A stretch of DNA of 64,000 bases from an uncultured Alphaproteobacteria bacterium (GCA_900079695.1 LT599022.1:3536937-3600936), one strand, 5' to 3'; positions 1-8,790 are shown, counted from the stretch's first letter. Notes: a model not told the origin generated them from the sequence alone. Numbers and translations are program-made.

Positions 1-1769
1 CGGGTGCCGCAGCTCTCCAGCAGCGAGGACTGGAACCAGCCGCGATGCTGGTCCGAGCCTTCGAGATAGAGCGCGGCGGGCCAGGAGAGGTCGTTGCGGT
101 CTTCGAGCACGAAGGCGTGGGTGCAGCCGGAATCGAACCACACGTCGAGGATGTCCGTCACCTTGTCGTAGTGAGCGGCGTCGTACTCGGGCGCGAGGAA
201 GCGTTCGGCGGGCGCGGTGAACCACACGTCGGCGCCCTCTTCCTTCACCGCCTCGACGATCCGCGCCATCACCTTGGCGTCGCGCAGCGGCTCGCCGGTG
301 CGGCGGTCGACGAACACCGCGATCGGCACGCCCCAGGCGCGTTGGCGCGAGACGCACCAGTCCGGGCGGCCCTCGACCATCGCGTGGATGCGGTTGCGCC
401 CCTGCGCGGGCACCCAGCGGGTGTCGTCGATCGCCTTCAGCGCCTTGGCGCGCAGGTCGTTCGCCTCCATCGAGATGAACCACTGCGGGGTGTTGCGGAA
501 GATCAGCGGCGCCTTCGAGCGCCACGAGTGCGGATAGCTGTGCACCAGCTTGCCGGAGGCGAGCAGCGCGTCGGCCTGGGTCATCGCCTTGAGGATCTCG
601 GGCGCGACCTTGAACACATGCTTGCCCGCGAACATCGGCACGTGCGGCAGATAGGTGCCGTCGGCGCCGACCGTATCCGGCACCGCGATGCCGTTGGCGA
701 CGCCGAGTTTCCAGTCGTCCTCGCCGTGGCCCGGCGCGATGTGGACGAAGCCGGTGCCGGTGTCGGTGGTGACGAAGTCGCCCGCCAGCAGCGGCACGTC
801 GAAGTCGTAGCCCTTGCCGCGCCACGGATGGCGGCAGACGGTCCCGGCGAGTTCGCGACCGGGGATCTCGGCGACCACCGCGTAGTCGGTGATCTTCGCC
901 TCGGCGGCGAGCGTCTCCACCAGTTCCTTGACCGCGACGATGCGCTCGCCCGGCCGCGCGAGGCTCATGCCGTCGGCGGCCTTGACCTCGATCACGGAGT
1001 AGGTGAAGTCCGCGCCGTAGCCGATCGCGCGGTTGCCCGGCATCGTCCAGGGCGTGGTGGTCCAGATCACCACCGAAGCGCCTTCGAGGGCGGGAACCGT
1101 GGTCGTCACCACCGGGAACCGCACCCAGATGGTGGTGGAGGTGTGGTCGTGGTACTCGACCTCGGCCTCGGCGAGCGCGGTCTTCTCGACCACCGACCAC
1201 AGCACCGGCTTCGCGCCCTTGTAGAGCCCGCCGTTGAGCAGGAAGCGGCCGAGCTCGGCGACGATCCGCGCCTCGGCGGCGTAGGTCATGGTGGTGTAGG
1301 GTTTGTCCCAGTCGCCGCCGACGCCGAGGCGCTTGAACTCGGCCTTCTGCACCTCGATCCAATGGGCGGCGAAGTCGCGGCATTCCTTGCGGAACTCCAC
1401 CACCGGCACGGCGTCCTTGTCCTTGCCCGCGGCGCGGTACTTCTCCTCGATCTTCCATTCGATCGGCAGGCCGTGGCAGTCCCACCCCGGCACGTAGCGG
1501 GCGTCCTTGCCCATCATCTGCTGGCTCTTGACGATCACGTCCTTGAGGATCTTGTTGAGCGCGTGGCCGATGTGGAGGTTGCCGTTGGCGTAGGGCGGAC
1601 CGTCGTGGAGAATGAACGGCTCGCGCTCCGCCCCCGCCTTGCGCAGGCGTCCTTCGAGGTCGATGGCGGCCCACCGCTCCAGGAGTTTCGGTTCGAGGTT
1701 GGGCAGCCCCGCCTTCATGCCGAAGGCGGTGGTGGGCAGGAACACGGTCGACTTGATCTCGACGGTCAT
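1..1769 (-). CDS. ileS: Isoleucyl-tRNA synthetase, N-terminal part (runs off window)
   Basis: This cytoplasmic class Ia synthetase charges tRNA-Ile with isoleucine. Only the N-terminal ~590 residues lie in the window; the reading frame is still open at base 1, so the KMSKS loop and anticodon-binding region are missing. The Rossmann-fold HIGH signature is visible at residues 66-69 (GNLHIGHALN), followed by editing-domain stretches such as TTTPWTMPGNRAIG. The gene opens with two adjacent ATG codons (1772 and 1769). The second is better spaced from an AAAGAG ribosome site. It lies about 12-15 bp downstream of ribF on the same strand, the common ribF-ileS arrangement of proteobacteria, so the two are probably co-transcribed. 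Identification is secure. Confidence 0.96.
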   Translation of the reverse strand, partial: MTVEIKSTVFLPTTAFGMKAGLPNLEPKLLERWAAIDLEGRLRKAGAEREPFILHDGPPYANGNLHIGHALNKILKDVIVKSQQMMGKDARYVPGWDCHGLPIEWKIEEKYRAAGKDKDAVPVVEFRKECRDFAAHWIEVQKAEFKRLGVGGDWDKPYTTMTYAAEARIVAELGRFLLNGGLYKGAKPVLWSVVEKTALAEAEVEYHDHTSTTIWVRFPVVTTTVPALEGASVVIWTTTPWTMPGNRAIGYGADFTYSVIEVKAADGMSLARPGERIVAVKELVETLAAEAKITDYAVVAEIPGRELAGTVCRHPWRGKGYDFDVPLLAGDFVTTDTGTGFVHIAPGHGEDDWKLGVANGIAVPDTVGADGTYLPHVPMFAGKHVFKVAPEILKAMTQADALLASGKLVHSYPHSWRSKAPLIFRNTPQWFISMEANDLRAKALKAIDDTRWVPAQGRNRIHAMVEGRPDWCVSRQRAWGVPIAVFVDRRTGEPLRDAKVMARIVEAVKEEGADVWFTAPAERFLAPEYDAAHYDKVTDILDVWFDSGCTHAFVLEDRNDLSWPAALYLEGSDQHRGWFQSSLLESCGT

Positions 1770-1784
1770 CATACGCTCTTTGTT

Positions 1785-2723
1785 TCAGGCGGTTTCTTGC
1801 AAATACCGGCGCGCGGCCGCGGCGTCCTCGACGATCTGGCGCCGGAGCGCCGCGACGTCGTCGAACTTCCGCTCGTCGCGCAGGAACCGCGCGAAGGCCA
1901 CGTGAAGGCGGCGATCATAGAGAGTTTCGGCGAAGTCGAACAGATGCACTTCCAGCACCGTGCCTTTACCGTCGAAGGTGGGGCGGCGGCCGCAGTTGGC
2001 GACGCCGTGGCGGATGTCCGGATCGTCGCCGATGCGCACGCTCACCGCGTAGACCCCCGGGCGCGGGCGCAGGGTGTCGGTGAGGATGACGTTGGCGGTG
2101 GGGAAGCCGATGGTGCGGCCGCGCTTCTCGCCGTGTTCCACCGGGCCTTCGATCGCCCAGGTGCGGCCGAGGATCGCGGCGGCGTCGGCCATCCGTCCCT
2201 CGCGGATCGCGTCGCGCGCGGCGGTCGAGGAGAGAATCACGCCCGAGCGCGCCGTCACCGCCGCAAGCTCGGTGACGCCGAAACCCATCGACGCCCCGGC
2301 GCGCCTGAGCGACTCCGGCGTGCCGGTGCGGCCCTTGCCGAAGGCGTAGTCATGGCCGATGACGATGTGGCGGACGTCGAGGGTGCGCACCAGGGTGTTC
2401 TGGATGAAGTCGTCGGCGGTGGTCTGGGCGTAGGCGAGGTCGAACCCCTGGGTGAACAGGAAATCCGCGCCGAGCGCGCCGATCAGACGCGCCTTCATCG
2501 GGAACGGCGTCAGCCGGAAGGGCGCGAGTTCGGGCTGGAACACGCTGCGCGGGTGCGGCTCGAAGGTGAGCGCCCCCATCGGCCGTCCCTCCGCCTGGGC
2601 GAGCGCGCGGGCGGTGGCGAGCACCGCCTGATGGCCGCGGTGGACTCCGTCGAAGTTGCCGATCGCGACCACGCCCTGGCGCAGATGCGCCGGAACCGCG
2701 TCGGAGTGCCGCAGGATGATCAT
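1785..2723 (-). CDS. ribF: Bifunctional riboflavin kinase / FAD synthetase
   Basis: It converts riboflavin to FMN and then FAD in the cytoplasm. The 312-residue product has the usual RibF length. The N-terminal nucleotidyltransferase domain carries GNFDGVHRGH at residues 22-31 (HxGH active site) and the SSTAAR motif near 165-170. The C-terminal flavokinase domain carries the FPTAN motif at 207-211. The ATG at 2723 (MIILRHSD) was preferred over an upstream in-frame start at 2942, because the intervening ~73 codons read as low-complexity Arg/Ala/Pro with no family similarity. It is the first gene of a probable ribF-ileS operon. Confidence 0.95.
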   Translation of the reverse strand: MIILRHSDAVPAHLRQGVVAIGNFDGVHRGHQAVLATARALAQAEGRPMGALTFEPHPRSVFQPELAPFRLTPFPMKARLIGALGADFLFTQGFDLAYAQTTADDFIQNTLVRTLDVRHIVIGHDYAFGKGRTGTPESLRRAGASMGFGVTELAAVTARSGVILSSTAARDAIREGRMADAAAILGRTWAIEGPVEHGEKRGRTIGFPTANVILTDTLRPRPGVYAVSVRIGDDPDIRHGVANCGRRPTFDGKGTVLEVHLFDFAETLYDRRLHVAFARFLRDERKFDDVAALRRQIVEDAAAARRYLQETA

Positions 2724-3571
2724 GACGGAGGTCCGCTCCCAAGCCTTCTCGAAAACCGTGCCGGATAGGGGTATGCGATCGGAAGCGGCGGCGCAACCCG
2801 GATGATGCCCCGGGCACGCGGGCGAATCCTCCCCGGCCGGGGAGGCGGGCGCGCGGCGCGCGGCGTCGCGGCGGGATCGGGGCGCCGTCGCGGCGGGATC
2901 GGGGCGCCCCGCGGCGGTGCCCGGTAATCCCAGGATTCGCAAGGATCGGGCGGCTCCGCGCGGCGGATTTGGGTCAACGCCGCTGCCCCATCCTTACGGA
3001 TAAAATTGCAGAGCGTCCCGTTTCATGGTAGACGCCTGCCTCGAATTGAAAAGCGCTGGCCTCTCCTGGGGAGGAGGGGTCTGCGCCGGAACAGCAGGGG
3101 CTGGCTCGACAATGCCTGGATTGGTCGGGTGCGTCGGGGCTCCGCTTTTGGGGGCCTCAAATCGTGAGGTCGTGCGCCGGATGGGGGTCCGGGGCGCGGC
3201 GACGGGACCGTTTTCGCCGTTTTCCGGCGCGGTCCGTGCCGCTCTTGCCGCAGTTTTTAAATATTCCTCCAAAATTTCTGCCGCAATTCGGGCCGATCGA
3301 CTTGATCGCGCTTCCGATGGTTTTTGCGGTATTTCGGGAATACAGCCGTTTTGCGGAATGCGCCGCGCCGCGAACGGTTCGGCTTGCGCTCAGCGCAGGT
3401 CGCCCACTTCCGCCGCAGTTGGCGGGATTCATGCGTTTTTCCTTGTATTGCCAAGGAGATGCGCGAGAGGCGGTGCGTGAAACCTTGGTGTCACACGAGA
3501 CTGGCCCCTGGCAAAGATCAATGATAAATATGCCAACCCAGTCTTGAAATGATCGGAAAATCGGTAAGCCA
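2724..3571. other. 848-bp intergenic region between divergent ribF and mmdA
   Basis: No convincing gene lies here. Short open frames exist on both strands but lack a ribosome site, recognisable motifs and the third-position GC bias of the neighbours. It must hold the divergent promoters of ribF-ileS and of the decarboxylase operon. Visible structure is the 22-bp tandem repeat at 2865-2908, an AT-rich stretch around 3257-3285, and a short inverted repeat CCTTG-N6-CAAGG at 3441-3456. An AT-rich TGATAAAT at 3522-3529 could be part of a -10 element for mmdA; no matching -35 was found. Confidence 0.6.
2865..2908. repeat. Two perfect tandem copies of a 22-bp unit
   Basis: Copies at 2865-2886 and 2887-2908 are identical. 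The unit is GC-rich and contains GGCGGGATCGGGGC. It lies upstream of ribF, and an annotation using a longer ribF start would have absorbed it. No function is evident; it may be a local slippage product. Confidence 0.8.
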
Positions 3572-5125
3572 ATGGCGATAGCAAAAGAAGTCCTCGAAGA
3601 ACTTGAGAAGCGCCGTTCCGCGGCGCTCGCTGGCGGCGGCCTCGACAAGGCCGAGAAGCGCCACCAAAAGGGTCAGCTGACCGCCCGCGAGCGGTTGGAC
3701 CTGCTGTTCATGCCGGAAACCTTCCAGGAGTTCGGCCTGCTGGTGCGTCATGCCACCCGCGGGTTCGGCATGGACGATAAGGAAATCCCGTGCGACGGCG
3801 TGATCACCGGCGTCGGCTACTGCGGCGGCAAGCCGGTCGCGGCGTACTCGCAGGATTTCACCGTGTCGGGCGGTTCGCTCGGCTCGATGCATGCCCGCAA
3901 GATCGCGAACCTGCAGGACTTCGCGGTGAAGTCGGGCATGCCGATCGTCGGCATCAACGATTCCGGCGGGGCGCGCATCCAGGAAGCCACCAGCTCCCTG
4001 AACGGCTACGGCGACGTGTTCTATCGCAACGTTCTCGCCTCGGGCGTGGTGCCGCAGATCGCGGTGATCGCCGGTCCGTGCGCGGGCGGTGCGGCGTATT
4101 CGCCGGCCCTCATGGACTTCCTGATCATGACCCGCAACACCGCGAACATGTTCATTTGCGGTCCGGACGTGATCAAGGCCGTCACCGGCCAGGTCTGCAC
4201 GATGGCGGAAATCGGCTCGGCCCAGGCGAACGCCTCGGTCTCCGGTAACGTCCACTTCATCGCCGAGGACGACCGCGACGCGATCGCGATCACTCAGAAG
4301 ATCCTGTCGTTCCTGCCCTCGAACAACATGGAAGAGCCGCCGCATCATCTGACCGAGGAACTCGTCCTCGCGGATGACCCGGAGATGAACAACCTCATCC
4401 CCGAGACCAACAAGGCTCCCATGGACGTGAAGCCGATCATCGCTCGTCTCGTCGACGGCGGCGACTTCCTCGAAGTCCACAAGGACTTCGCGAAGAACAT
4501 GGTCGTGGGTTGGGCGCGCATCGGCGGCGTGGTGGTCGGCATCATCGCCAACCAGCCGGCGTTCAAGGCGGGCTGCATCGACATCGACGCGTCGGACAAG
4601 GGCTCGCGCTTCATCCGCTTCTGCAATGCGTTCAACATCCCGCTGGTGAACCTCGTCGACACCCCCGGCTATCTCCCGGGCGTGCAGCAGGAGCGCGGCG
4701 GCATCATCCGTCACGGCGCGAAGCTGCTGTTCGCGTACTCGGCCTCGACCGTGCCGAAGGTCACCCTGGTGATGCGCAAGTCCTACGGCGGCGCGTACCT
4801 CGCGATGTGCCCGGGCTCGCTCGGCGCGGACGTGGTGTTCGCCTGGCCGACCGCCGAAATCGCGGTGATGGGCGCCGACGGCGCGGTGAACGTGCTCTAC
4901 GGCAAGGAGATCAAGGGGGCCAAGGACCCGGCCGCGAAGCGCGCCGAGCTCGTGGCGGAATACTCCAAGGAGTTCCAGAACCCCTACCAGGCCGCGGGCA
5001 AGGTTCAGATCACCGACGTGATCAACCCGGCGCGTTCGCGCGCCGCTCTGGCTTTGGCGCTCCGGACCCTGCTCTCGAAGCGGGAAACCCGTCCGCCGAA
5101 GAAGCACGGCAACATTCCGTTGTAA
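3572..5125 (+). CDS. mmdA: Methylmalonyl-CoA decarboxylase alpha subunit (carboxyltransferase)
   Basis: This is the carboxyltransferase that moves the carboxyl group from an acyl-CoA, most likely (S)-methylmalonyl-CoA, to carrier-bound biotin on the cytoplasmic face of the Na+ pump. The 517-residue protein has the tandem crotonase-like layout of MmdA/PccB: KGQLTARERLD near the N-terminus, SGGSLGSMHARKI, and the oxyanion-type motif GINDSGGARIQE in the first half. Alone it could be a propionyl-CoA carboxylase beta chain. The delta, biotin-carrier and beta pump genes that follow, with no biotin carboxylase, make the decarboxylase assignment much more likely. Substrate specificity (methylmalonyl, malonyl or glutaconyl) cannot be settled from sequence reading. 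The start is the first ATG with the conserved N-terminus; the ribosome site (GGTAAG) is weak. Confidence 0.9.
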   Translation: MAIAKEVLEELEKRRSAALAGGGLDKAEKRHQKGQLTARERLDLLFMPETFQEFGLLVRHATRGFGMDDKEIPCDGVITGVGYCGGKPVAAYSQDFTVSGGSLGSMHARKIANLQDFAVKSGMPIVGINDSGGARIQEATSSLNGYGDVFYRNVLASGVVPQIAVIAGPCAGGAAYSPALMDFLIMTRNTANMFICGPDVIKAVTGQVCTMAEIGSAQANASVSGNVHFIAEDDRDAIAITQKILSFLPSNNMEEPPHHLTEELVLADDPEMNNLIPETNKAPMDVKPIIARLVDGGDFLEVHKDFAKNMVVGWARIGGVVVGIIANQPAFKAGCIDIDASDKGSRFIRFCNAFNIPLVNLVDTPGYLPGVQQERGGIIRHGAKLLFAYSASTVPKVTLVMRKSYGGAYLAMCPGSLGADVVFAWPTAEIAVMGADGAVNVLYGKEIKGAKDPAAKRAELVAEYSKEFQNPYQAAGKVQITDVINPARSRAALALALRTLLSKRETRPPKKHGNIPL

Positions 5126-5212
5126 GCATCGGGCCACCGGCCGACCGGGAGGGGGGATGCGGATCCCGCCTCCCGGCAAGTCCGGGAAGCCTTCTTGGAG
5201 ACAGAGAGAAAC

Positions 5213-5668
5213 ATGGACTACGTTCAACTCGCCGACGCTGCCGGGTCCGTCATGGACATCGCGCAGGTCGCGGCCACCGGCGCGGAGCCTCCGCCGGCGT
5301 GGCTGGGCGGTCTGATGGGTATGGCAGTGGTGATGATCGCGTTGACCGGCCTGTGGTGGGTCAGCTCGGCGGTCGCCCAGTACTTCATCAAGAACCCGCC
5401 AAAAAAAACTGAGGCCGTCTCGAAAGCTCCGGTAGCGGCTGCGGCTGCCGCCCCGGTTGCGTCGCAGGCGGCGTCGGGCATTCCGCTCGCGCTGATCGTC
5501 GCGGCGGTGGCCCAGATCATGAACCAGCCGCTTCGGAGCGTGACGGTCAGCGCTCCGGCGAATCCGAACGCGTCCTGGGCCATCCAGGGTCGTGAAGCTA
5601 TTTTTGCGTCGCACACGATGAAGTCGCCGCGCGACGTCTCCGGCCTCAGCGCCGTCAAGAAGGGATAA
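5213..5668 (+). CDS. mmdD: Methylmalonyl-CoA decarboxylase delta subunit, copy 1 (OadG family)
   Basis: This 151-residue membrane-anchor subunit tethers the alpha subunit and biotin carrier to the beta pump. It has a short N-terminal amphipathic stretch, one membrane helix at about residues 27-56 (beginning WLGGLMGMAVVMIAL), an Ala/Pro linker, and a conserved C-terminal tail ending GREAIFASH..KSPRDV. The ATG at 5213 follows GAGAGAAAC; an in-frame ATG at 5195 lacks the family N-terminus. Just after the helix, codons CCA AAA AAA ACT GAG contain a run of eight A (5401-5408). In the -1 frame this reads AAC TGA, so a slip would give a 66-residue anchor-only product. Three further paralogs lie downstream. 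Confidence 0.88.
   Translation: MDYVQLADAAGSVMDIAQVAATGAEPPPAWLGGLMGMAVVMIALTGLWWVSSAVAQYFIKNPPKKTEAVSKAPVAAAAAAPVASQAASGIPLALIVAAVAQIMNQPLRSVTVSAPANPNASWAIQGREAIFASHTMKSPRDVSGLSAVKKG
5401..5412 (+). promoter_or_regulatory. Candidate -1 frameshift site in delta copy 1 (A8 then TGA)
   Basis: The A-AAA-AAA slippery heptamer is in the zero frame (A of CCA plus two AAA lysine codons), with an eighth A following. In the -1 frame the next codons are AAC (5407-5409) and TGA (5410-5412). No Shine-Dalgarno-like stimulator is obvious upstream in this copy and downstream pairing is weak. The same string recurs in the other delta genes. Confidence 0.45.
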
Positions 5669-5675
5669 TCAGCAA

Positions 5676-6083
5676 ATGACGAAGCTCAAGATCACCGTTG
5701 AAGGCAAGACCTACGACGTCGACGTCGAAGTCGTCGGCGCTGCCGCCGCTCCGGCCGTCGCCGCTCCGGCTCCGGTCGCTGCCGCTCCGGCTCCCGCCGC
5801 TCCGGCCCCGGCTGCTCCGGCTCCGGCTCCGGCCGCCGCCCCGGCTCCCGCCGCCGCCGCTCCGGCCGGCGCCACCGTCGTCACCTGCCCGCTCGCCGGT
5901 TCGGTGTTCAAGGTCCTCACCTCGGTCGGCGCTTCCGTGAAGGAAGGCGACGAGCTGATGATCCTCGAAGCGATGAAGATGGAAACCCCGATCACCGCCC
6001 CGGCGGCCGGCACCGTCAAGTCGATCGACGTCGCGCAGGGCGCCACCGTCTCGGAAAACCAGGTCCTCTGCACCCTGGGCTAA
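5676..6083 (+). CDS. mmdC: Methylmalonyl-CoA decarboxylase gamma subunit (biotin carrier protein)
   Basis: This biotinyl carrier shuttles carboxyl-biotin between the alpha subunit and the membrane beta subunit. The 135-residue protein has a short N-terminal domain (TKLKITVEGKTYDVDVE), a long Ala-Pro linker at roughly residues 22-66, and a C-terminal biotinyl domain with the EAMKMET motif and biotinylated Lys101. The very flexible linker is typical of carriers that must swing between two active sites. It starts 7 bp after delta copy 1, so it is in the same operon. Biotinylation would need a biotin ligase encoded elsewhere. Confidence 0.93.
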   Translation: MTKLKITVEGKTYDVDVEVVGAAAAPAVAAPAPVAAAPAPAAPAPAAPAPAPAAAPAPAAAAPAGATVVTCPLAGSVFKVLTSVGASVKEGDELMILEAMKMETPITAPAAGTVKSIDVAQGATVSENQVLCTLG

Positions 6084-6133
6084 TACATGGCCTCAAGCCA
6101 TGATGGCGTAACCAAGGGATAAGGTCTTCTACG

Positions 6134-7288
6134 ATGGATATGCAACTCATCAACGACTTGACGGGGTTCGACAGCGTCAACCTCGGCATGGTCGCGATGT
6201 GGATCGTGGTTGCGGTGATGTTCTACTTGGCCGTGGTCAAGGAGTTCGAACCGCTTCTGCTCGTCCCGATCGCCTTCGGCGCGTTCCTCGCGAACCTGCC
6301 GTGCGAGAACATGTGGAACGCTCCGGTGGAAACCGCCGACGGCCACACCCTCGCGGGCGGTCTCTACTATTACATCATGCAGGGCATTCACCTCGAACTG
6401 TTCCCGCCGATCATCTTCCTCGGCGTGGGCGCCCTCACCGACTTCGGCCCGCTGATCGCGAACCCGCGCACCCTGCTGCTGGGCGGCGCGGCGCAGTTCG
6501 GCGTCGCCGCGACCTACTTCACCGCGTACTACGCGATGGGCTTCACCGAGGGTGAATCGGCGACCATCGGCATCATCGGCGGCGCCGACGGTCCGACCAC
6601 GATTCTCCTCGCCGGCAAGCTCGCTCCGCACCTCCTCGGCGCGGTGGCGGTGGCCGCCTACTCGTACATGGCGCTGGTGCCGATGATCCAGCCGCCGATC
6701 ATGAACGCGCTGACCACCCATGCGGAAAAGCGTATCCGCATGAAGTCGCTGCGTCCGGTCGGCCGTGCCGAGAAGCTGATCTTCGCCGCGATGTCGTGCG
6801 CGCTGACCATTCTCCTGGTCCCGCCGGCCGCGCCGCTGCTCGGCATGCTGTTCCTCGGCAACTTCATCCGTGAGAGCGGCGTCTGCGAGCGTCTGAACAA
6901 GGCCGCGCAGAACGAGATCATCAACATCACCACCATCTTCCTCGGCACTTCGGTCGGCGCGACCATGACCGCCGAGAACTTCCTGCGTTTCGATACGCTG
7001 AAGATCCTGGTGATGGGCATCGTCGCGTTCGGCGTCGCCACCGCGGCGGGCGTCCTGATGGCGAAGCTGATGAACCTGACCATCAACCGCTCCAACCCGA
7101 TCAACCCGCTGATCGGTTCCGCCGGCGTGTCGGCGGTGCCGATGGCCGCCCGCGTCTCGCAGGTGGTCGGCGCTTCGCACGATCGGCAGAACTTCCTGCT
7201 GATGCATGCGATGGGCCCGAACGTCGCCGGCGTGATCGGCACGGCGGTGATCGCCGGTTACTTCATCGCGACCCTTGGTACGCACTAA
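6134..7288 (+). CDS. mmdB: Methylmalonyl-CoA decarboxylase beta subunit (Na+ pump, OadB family)
   Basis: This integral membrane subunit decarboxylates carboxyl-biotin and couples the reaction to Na+ export. The 384-residue, strongly hydrophobic protein carries family signatures: DFGPLIANPR near 103-112, GGADGPTTI near 149-157 (with Asp152, in the re-entrant region known to matter for Na+ coupling in OadB), and GSAGVSAVPMAARVSQ near the C-terminus. It follows mmdC after 50 bp. With mmdA, mmdD and mmdC it completes a functional pump. Such enzymes conserve energy in anaerobes that decarboxylate dicarboxylic acyl-CoAs, which suggests this organism can live by fermentation or on succinate/propionate metabolism. 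Confidence 0.94.
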   Translation: MDMQLINDLTGFDSVNLGMVAMWIVVAVMFYLAVVKEFEPLLLVPIAFGAFLANLPCENMWNAPVETADGHTLAGGLYYYIMQGIHLELFPPIIFLGVGALTDFGPLIANPRTLLLGGAAQFGVAATYFTAYYAMGFTEGESATIGIIGGADGPTTILLAGKLAPHLLGAVAVAAYSYMALVPMIQPPIMNALTTHAEKRIRMKSLRPVGRAEKLIFAAMSCALTILLVPPAAPLLGMLFLGNFIRESGVCERLNKAAQNEIINITTIFLGTSVGATMTAENFLRFDTLKILVMGIVAFGVATAAGVLMAKLMNLTINRSNPINPLIGSAGVSAVPMAARVSQVVGASHDRQNFLLMHAMGPNVAGVIGTAVIAGYFIATLGTH

Positions 7289-7764
7289 GGGCTCCGGGCG
7301 CGGAGCGGGGCGAAAGCCTCGCTCCCAGCCCAGATCATGTGTTAAGTTCGCGTAGAGTTTTGCGCGGGGGTGGGGGCACCCCACGATGGCGACATCGTCA
7401 AACGCGCGAGCCACTTGTGACCGGACGACCGCGCGTCGTTCAACTGGGATTGGGGCATCCGGGGTTTCCCACGAACTCCGGGTGAAGCGGGAACCGTAAG
7501 GGCGGTCCGGCGTCTGCGCCGTATCGTCCGGGATGCGTCGCTCCGTGTGCGGAGCGCGGCCGGCTCGTTCCGGGCATCCCGCGGGACCCCTCGTGTTCGC
7601 CAGGCGGGAGCCGTCCTCTCCGTCGCGTGCGGCGCGTCCGTCTCATGTTCGTTCGGCGTTGCTCCGACCACAGTCGGAACGGAATTTCGGCGTCGACGCG
7701 CCGGGGAAGCCCACCGTCCCCGGCCTGTCGCGCCACCCGGAAACATGAGATGGAGTCATCAAAG
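7289..7764. other. 476-bp gap between mmdB and delta copy 2
   Basis: Beyond the hairpin at 7302-7325 I see no gene. Open frames here lack coding character. The length suggests a separate promoter or a long leader for delta copy 2. The phased AATAAGGC-like repeats found upstream of copies 3 and 4 are absent. Confidence 0.55.
7302..7325 (+). terminator. Hairpin with GAAA tetraloop after mmdB
   Basis: A 10-bp stem (one G-T pair) closes a GNRA-type GAAA loop at 7312-7315, 14 bp after the mmdB stop. There is no T-run after it, so it may be an mRNA-stabilising or processing hairpin rather than a full terminator. Confidence 0.5.
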
Positions 7765-8217
7765 ATGGCATTCGAACAGCTTCTCGACGCGGCGGCCCAG
7801 GTCGTCGACGTTGCGCAGGTCGCCCAGGCGGCCGAAGAGATCCCGGCGTGGCAGGGTGGCCTGATGGGCATGGCGGTGGTGATGACCGCGCTCGTCGGCA
7901 TCTGGTTCGCCACGTCGGCGATCGGCGCCTACTTCCAGAAGAAGAAGGCTCCCGCGCCGGGAAAATCTGAGGCCGCCCCGAAGGCGCAGCCCGCGGCTCC
8001 CGCGGCTCCCGCGGCGGCGGCCTCGACCGAGATCCCCCTGGCAGTGATCATCGCGGCGGCGGTGCAGATGGTGCAGGCACCGATCCGCAACGTCGTGGTG
8101 AGCGCGCCGGGCATGGCGTCCGTGACCTGGACGTCGCAGGGGCGACAGGCGATCTACGCCTCCCACTCCGCGAAGGCACCGCAAGCGGTGACTCCGCTCG
8201 GCACCATCAAAAAGTAA
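7765..8217 (+). CDS. Decarboxylase delta subunit paralog, copy 2 (OadG family)
   Basis: This 150-residue protein is closely similar in layout to delta copy 1. It has an N-terminus MAFEQLLDAAAQVVDVAQVA, one membrane helix beginning WQGGLMGMAVVMTALVGIW, a Lys/Ala/Pro linker, and a conserved tail containing TSQGRQAIYASHSAKAPQAV. The ATG at 7765 was chosen because it aligns with copy 1 and has GGAG 9 bp upstream; the open frame extends further 5' without family similarity. The codons GGA AAA TCT GAG keep the -1 frame TGA found in the other copies, but with only four A. It may tether an alternative alpha subunit to the same pump. It ends in a strong terminator. Confidence 0.85.
   Translation: MAFEQLLDAAAQVVDVAQVAQAAEEIPAWQGGLMGMAVVMTALVGIWFATSAIGAYFQKKKAPAPGKSEAAPKAQPAAPAAPAAAASTEIPLAVIIAAAVQMVQAPIRNVVVSAPGMASVTWTSQGRQAIYASHSAKAPQAVTPLGTIKK
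7962..7970 (+). promoter_or_regulatory. Degenerate frameshift-like site in delta copy 2 (A4 then TGA)
   Basis: A4 (7962-7965) is followed by TCTGAGGCC. In the -1 frame the codons are ATC (7965-7967) and TGA (7968-7970). The slippery run is shorter than in the other copies and is not a canonical heptamer, so slippage here would be weak. Confidence 0.25.
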
Positions 8218-8246
8218 GCGTCCTGATCTGTCTCCAAGACGCGTTC

Positions 8247-8277
8247 GGGCGGCGCCGGTTTCGGCGCCGCCCTTTTT
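8247..8277 (+). terminator. Strong rho-independent terminator after delta copy 2
   Basis: A perfect 11-bp GC-rich stem (8247-8257 with 8262-8272) closes a GTTT loop and is followed directly by TTTTT at 8273-8277. It separates delta copy 2 from copy 3, so copy 3 needs its own promoter. Confidence 0.9.
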
Positions 8278-8361
8278 CGTGCCCGGCGGTGGGGGCTGCC
8301 CGATACCCAACCCGAGGTTTGCCGAATCTCCGAAGAACCGCCGAAGCTCTTGAATCTGGGC

Positions 8362-8478
8362 AATTCAGGCAAATATGGCGCCGCCAATATCCTTATGGCG
8401 CCAACGCAATCCTGTGGTTCTGCCGCAGAATTGAGGCGATTCGGGCTCAATTATGGCAAAAAGACTAGGGATTAAGGC
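8362..8478 (+). repeat. Phased AATTANGGC-like direct repeats upstream of delta copy 3
   Basis: GGC cores occur at 8368, 8377, 8397, 8435, 8455 and 8476, each preceded by an A/T-rich AATxx block. Spacings of 9, 20, 38, 20 and 21 bp place most on one face of the helix, which suggests an array of protein-binding sites at a promoter. The first pair (9 bp apart) is matched upstream of copy 4. Confidence 0.45.
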
Positions 8479-8574
8479 AAACCTGTGGTACACCCTTCCT
8501 GCGTAACGCGTGCGCTTCCCCGGTGGGCGGGGTGGCGCGCGGCCCGCAAGGGCGATGCGATGCGCATCAGGGGA

Positions 8575-8599
8575 GCGCCCGGAACTGTGGTCCGGGCGC
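8575..8599 (+). promoter_or_regulatory. Perfect 9-bp inverted repeat in leader of delta copy 3
   Basis: GCGCCCGGA at 8575-8583 pairs exactly with TCCGGGCGC at 8591-8599 around a 7-nt loop. It lies in the untranslated leader about 230 bp before the start and could be an RNA structure or an operator. Confidence 0.4.
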
Positions 8600-8774
8600 G
8601 GCGTGGACCACCCCGGCATTTGCCGCGGAGTGCGACGGTGGACGGCACCGTTCGGGTTTCACGTACGCGGTTCCGACGTTCGCAGAGGGGAGCCCTCGGC
8701 GGCGGCGGTGCTTGCGTCCAACGAAGATCGCGGCCTCGCCCGCGGCGGCAGCGCCGGGGGCGGGAACGGGGCGG

Positions 8775-8790
8775 GGGCGGAAAGCCGCCC
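8775..8790 (+). promoter_or_regulatory. Leader hairpin shared by delta copies 3 and 4
   Basis: GGGCGG pairs with CCGCCC around AAAG, 37 bp before the start of copy 3. The equivalent hairpin at 9735-9750 (loop AGAG) precedes copy 4. Both are followed by the near-identical string GAACCCTCGATGGAGAGCG. Confidence 0.5.

Noticed and set aside
45-2768. A 907-codon plus-strand open frame
   Set aside because: It is the antisense shadow of ileS and ribF, rich in Arg, His, Val and Gly from inverted GC-biased codons, with no domain I recognise.
3501-3515. TGGC-N6-GGC resembling a sigma-54 promoter before mmdA
   Set aside because: The -12 element is not TTGC and spacing does not fit; no enhancer-binding protein gene is nearby.
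3025-3648. Several 60-160-codon open frames on both strands upstream of mmdA
   Set aside because: No ribosome sites, no motifs, weak codon bias, and mutual overlap; treated as leader DNA.
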